Assembly: GCA_002306005.1 (NCBI GenBank)
Contig: DBRO01000017.1
Location: 4,636-10,356 of the forward strand
Origin: Ruminococcus sp. UBA1366
GTDB lineage: Bacteria; Bacillota; Clostridia; Oscillospirales; Ruminococcaceae
Reading direction: 5' to 3'
Length of the DNA stretch: 5,721 nt
Position numbers and translations under genes: made by a program. The notes under the pieces were generated by a model, which did no database searches, was not told where the DNA came from, and saw nothing but the letters and a program-made list of their open reading frames with translations. Each line of letters begins with the position of its first letter. The first letter of the stretch is position 1. Shown one piece after another: positions 5,447 through 5,721 of the stretch.

Positions 5447-5721
5447 TTGGAAGTTACACAACTGACACAAACCCAACAGGCGGAATTGTTAGAACGTCTG
5501 CGCGGGTACACCATCTGTGATGCACACACGCATATTTTTCCCGCAAAAATCGCCGCCCGTGCGGTGGAATCCATTGGGGATTTTTATGGCTTGCCGATGT
5601 TTTTTCAGCACGGTACGGCGGATGAATTGCTTGAAAGCGGCTCTAGGTTTGGCATTAAGAATTATCTGGTTTGCTCTACGGCGACAACCGCCCATCAGGT
5701 GGAGAGCATTAACAGCTTTAT
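5447..5721 (+). CDS. Amidohydrolase-family protein (N-terminal part; runs off the right edge)
   Basis: An open frame of 91 codons continues to the window end. Residues 25-31 read DAHTHIF, the metal-binding HxH motif found on the first strand of amidohydrolase TIM-barrel enzymes, preceded by a short helix-like N-terminus. An in-frame TGA at 5441-5443 limits the start; TTG at 5447 is the most plausible, with a weak purine-rich site (AGAAAGAAG, 5430-5438). It begins 21 nt after the phosphatase stop, so the two are probably co-transcribed. The substrate cannot be inferred from this fragment. The superfamily call rests on the HxH motif and is fairly confident; the exact start is less so. Confidence 0.78.
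   Translation, partial: MEVTQLTQTQQAELLERLRGYTICDAHTHIFPAKIAARAVESIGDFYGLPMFFQHGTADELLESGSRFGIKNYLVCSTATTAHQVESINSF

Overview
The window looks like a Firmicutes (Clostridia, probably Oscillospiraceae-like) chromosome. The grounds are strong AAAGGAGG-type ribosome binding sites, AT-rich intergenic DNA with sigma-A-like promoters, moderately GC-rich genes, and the protein families present. The genus cannot be read from the sequence alone.

Left part (1-3577, minus strand): the first three genes of a type I-C CRISPR-Cas operon, in transcription order cas3 (HD nuclease-helicase), cas5c (crRNA endonuclease and Cascade subunit) and cas8c (large subunit, cut by the left window edge). The rest of the operon (cas7, cas4, cas1, cas2) and the array would be expected beyond the left edge and are not seen. 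One near-consensus promoter (3608-3636, minus) lies just ahead of cas3.

Middle (3578-3933): the most interesting stretch. Divergent from the cas operon, a second promoter (3735-3763, plus) drives a short transcript of about 115 nt. It begins with a single type I-C-like CRISPR repeat (3770-3803) whose last 11 nt match the canonical Cas5c-generated handle, and it ends at a strong bidirectional terminator (3853-3885). The 16 nt directly after the handle (3804-3819) are identical to 3592-3607 in the cas promoter/start region. That target is immediately preceded by TTC, the canonical type I-C PAM. After position 16 the identity falls to chance level. This is the layout expected of a CreR/CreA-type, crRNA-like guide that directs Cascade to its own cas promoter and represses it without cleavage, through a seed-only match. 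CreA/CreR RNAs are a known class. I infer that this locus is a type I-C example; I cannot tell whether it has been described.

Right part (3934-5721): a YjbQ/UPF0047 family gene on the minus strand with a GTG start and a possible structured leader. Then, on the plus strand, a PP2C-type protein phosphatase gene with its own good promoter, followed closely by the start of an amidohydrolase gene cut by the right edge. These appear to be ordinary chromosomal genes unrelated to CRISPR.

Working model: Cas5c, made from the cas operon, processes both array crRNAs and the one-repeat RNA. Spare Cascade loaded with that RNA would then bind the -10/start region of the cas promoter and close a negative feedback loop. 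If array crRNAs are abundant or Cascade is lost or inhibited, repression would ease.
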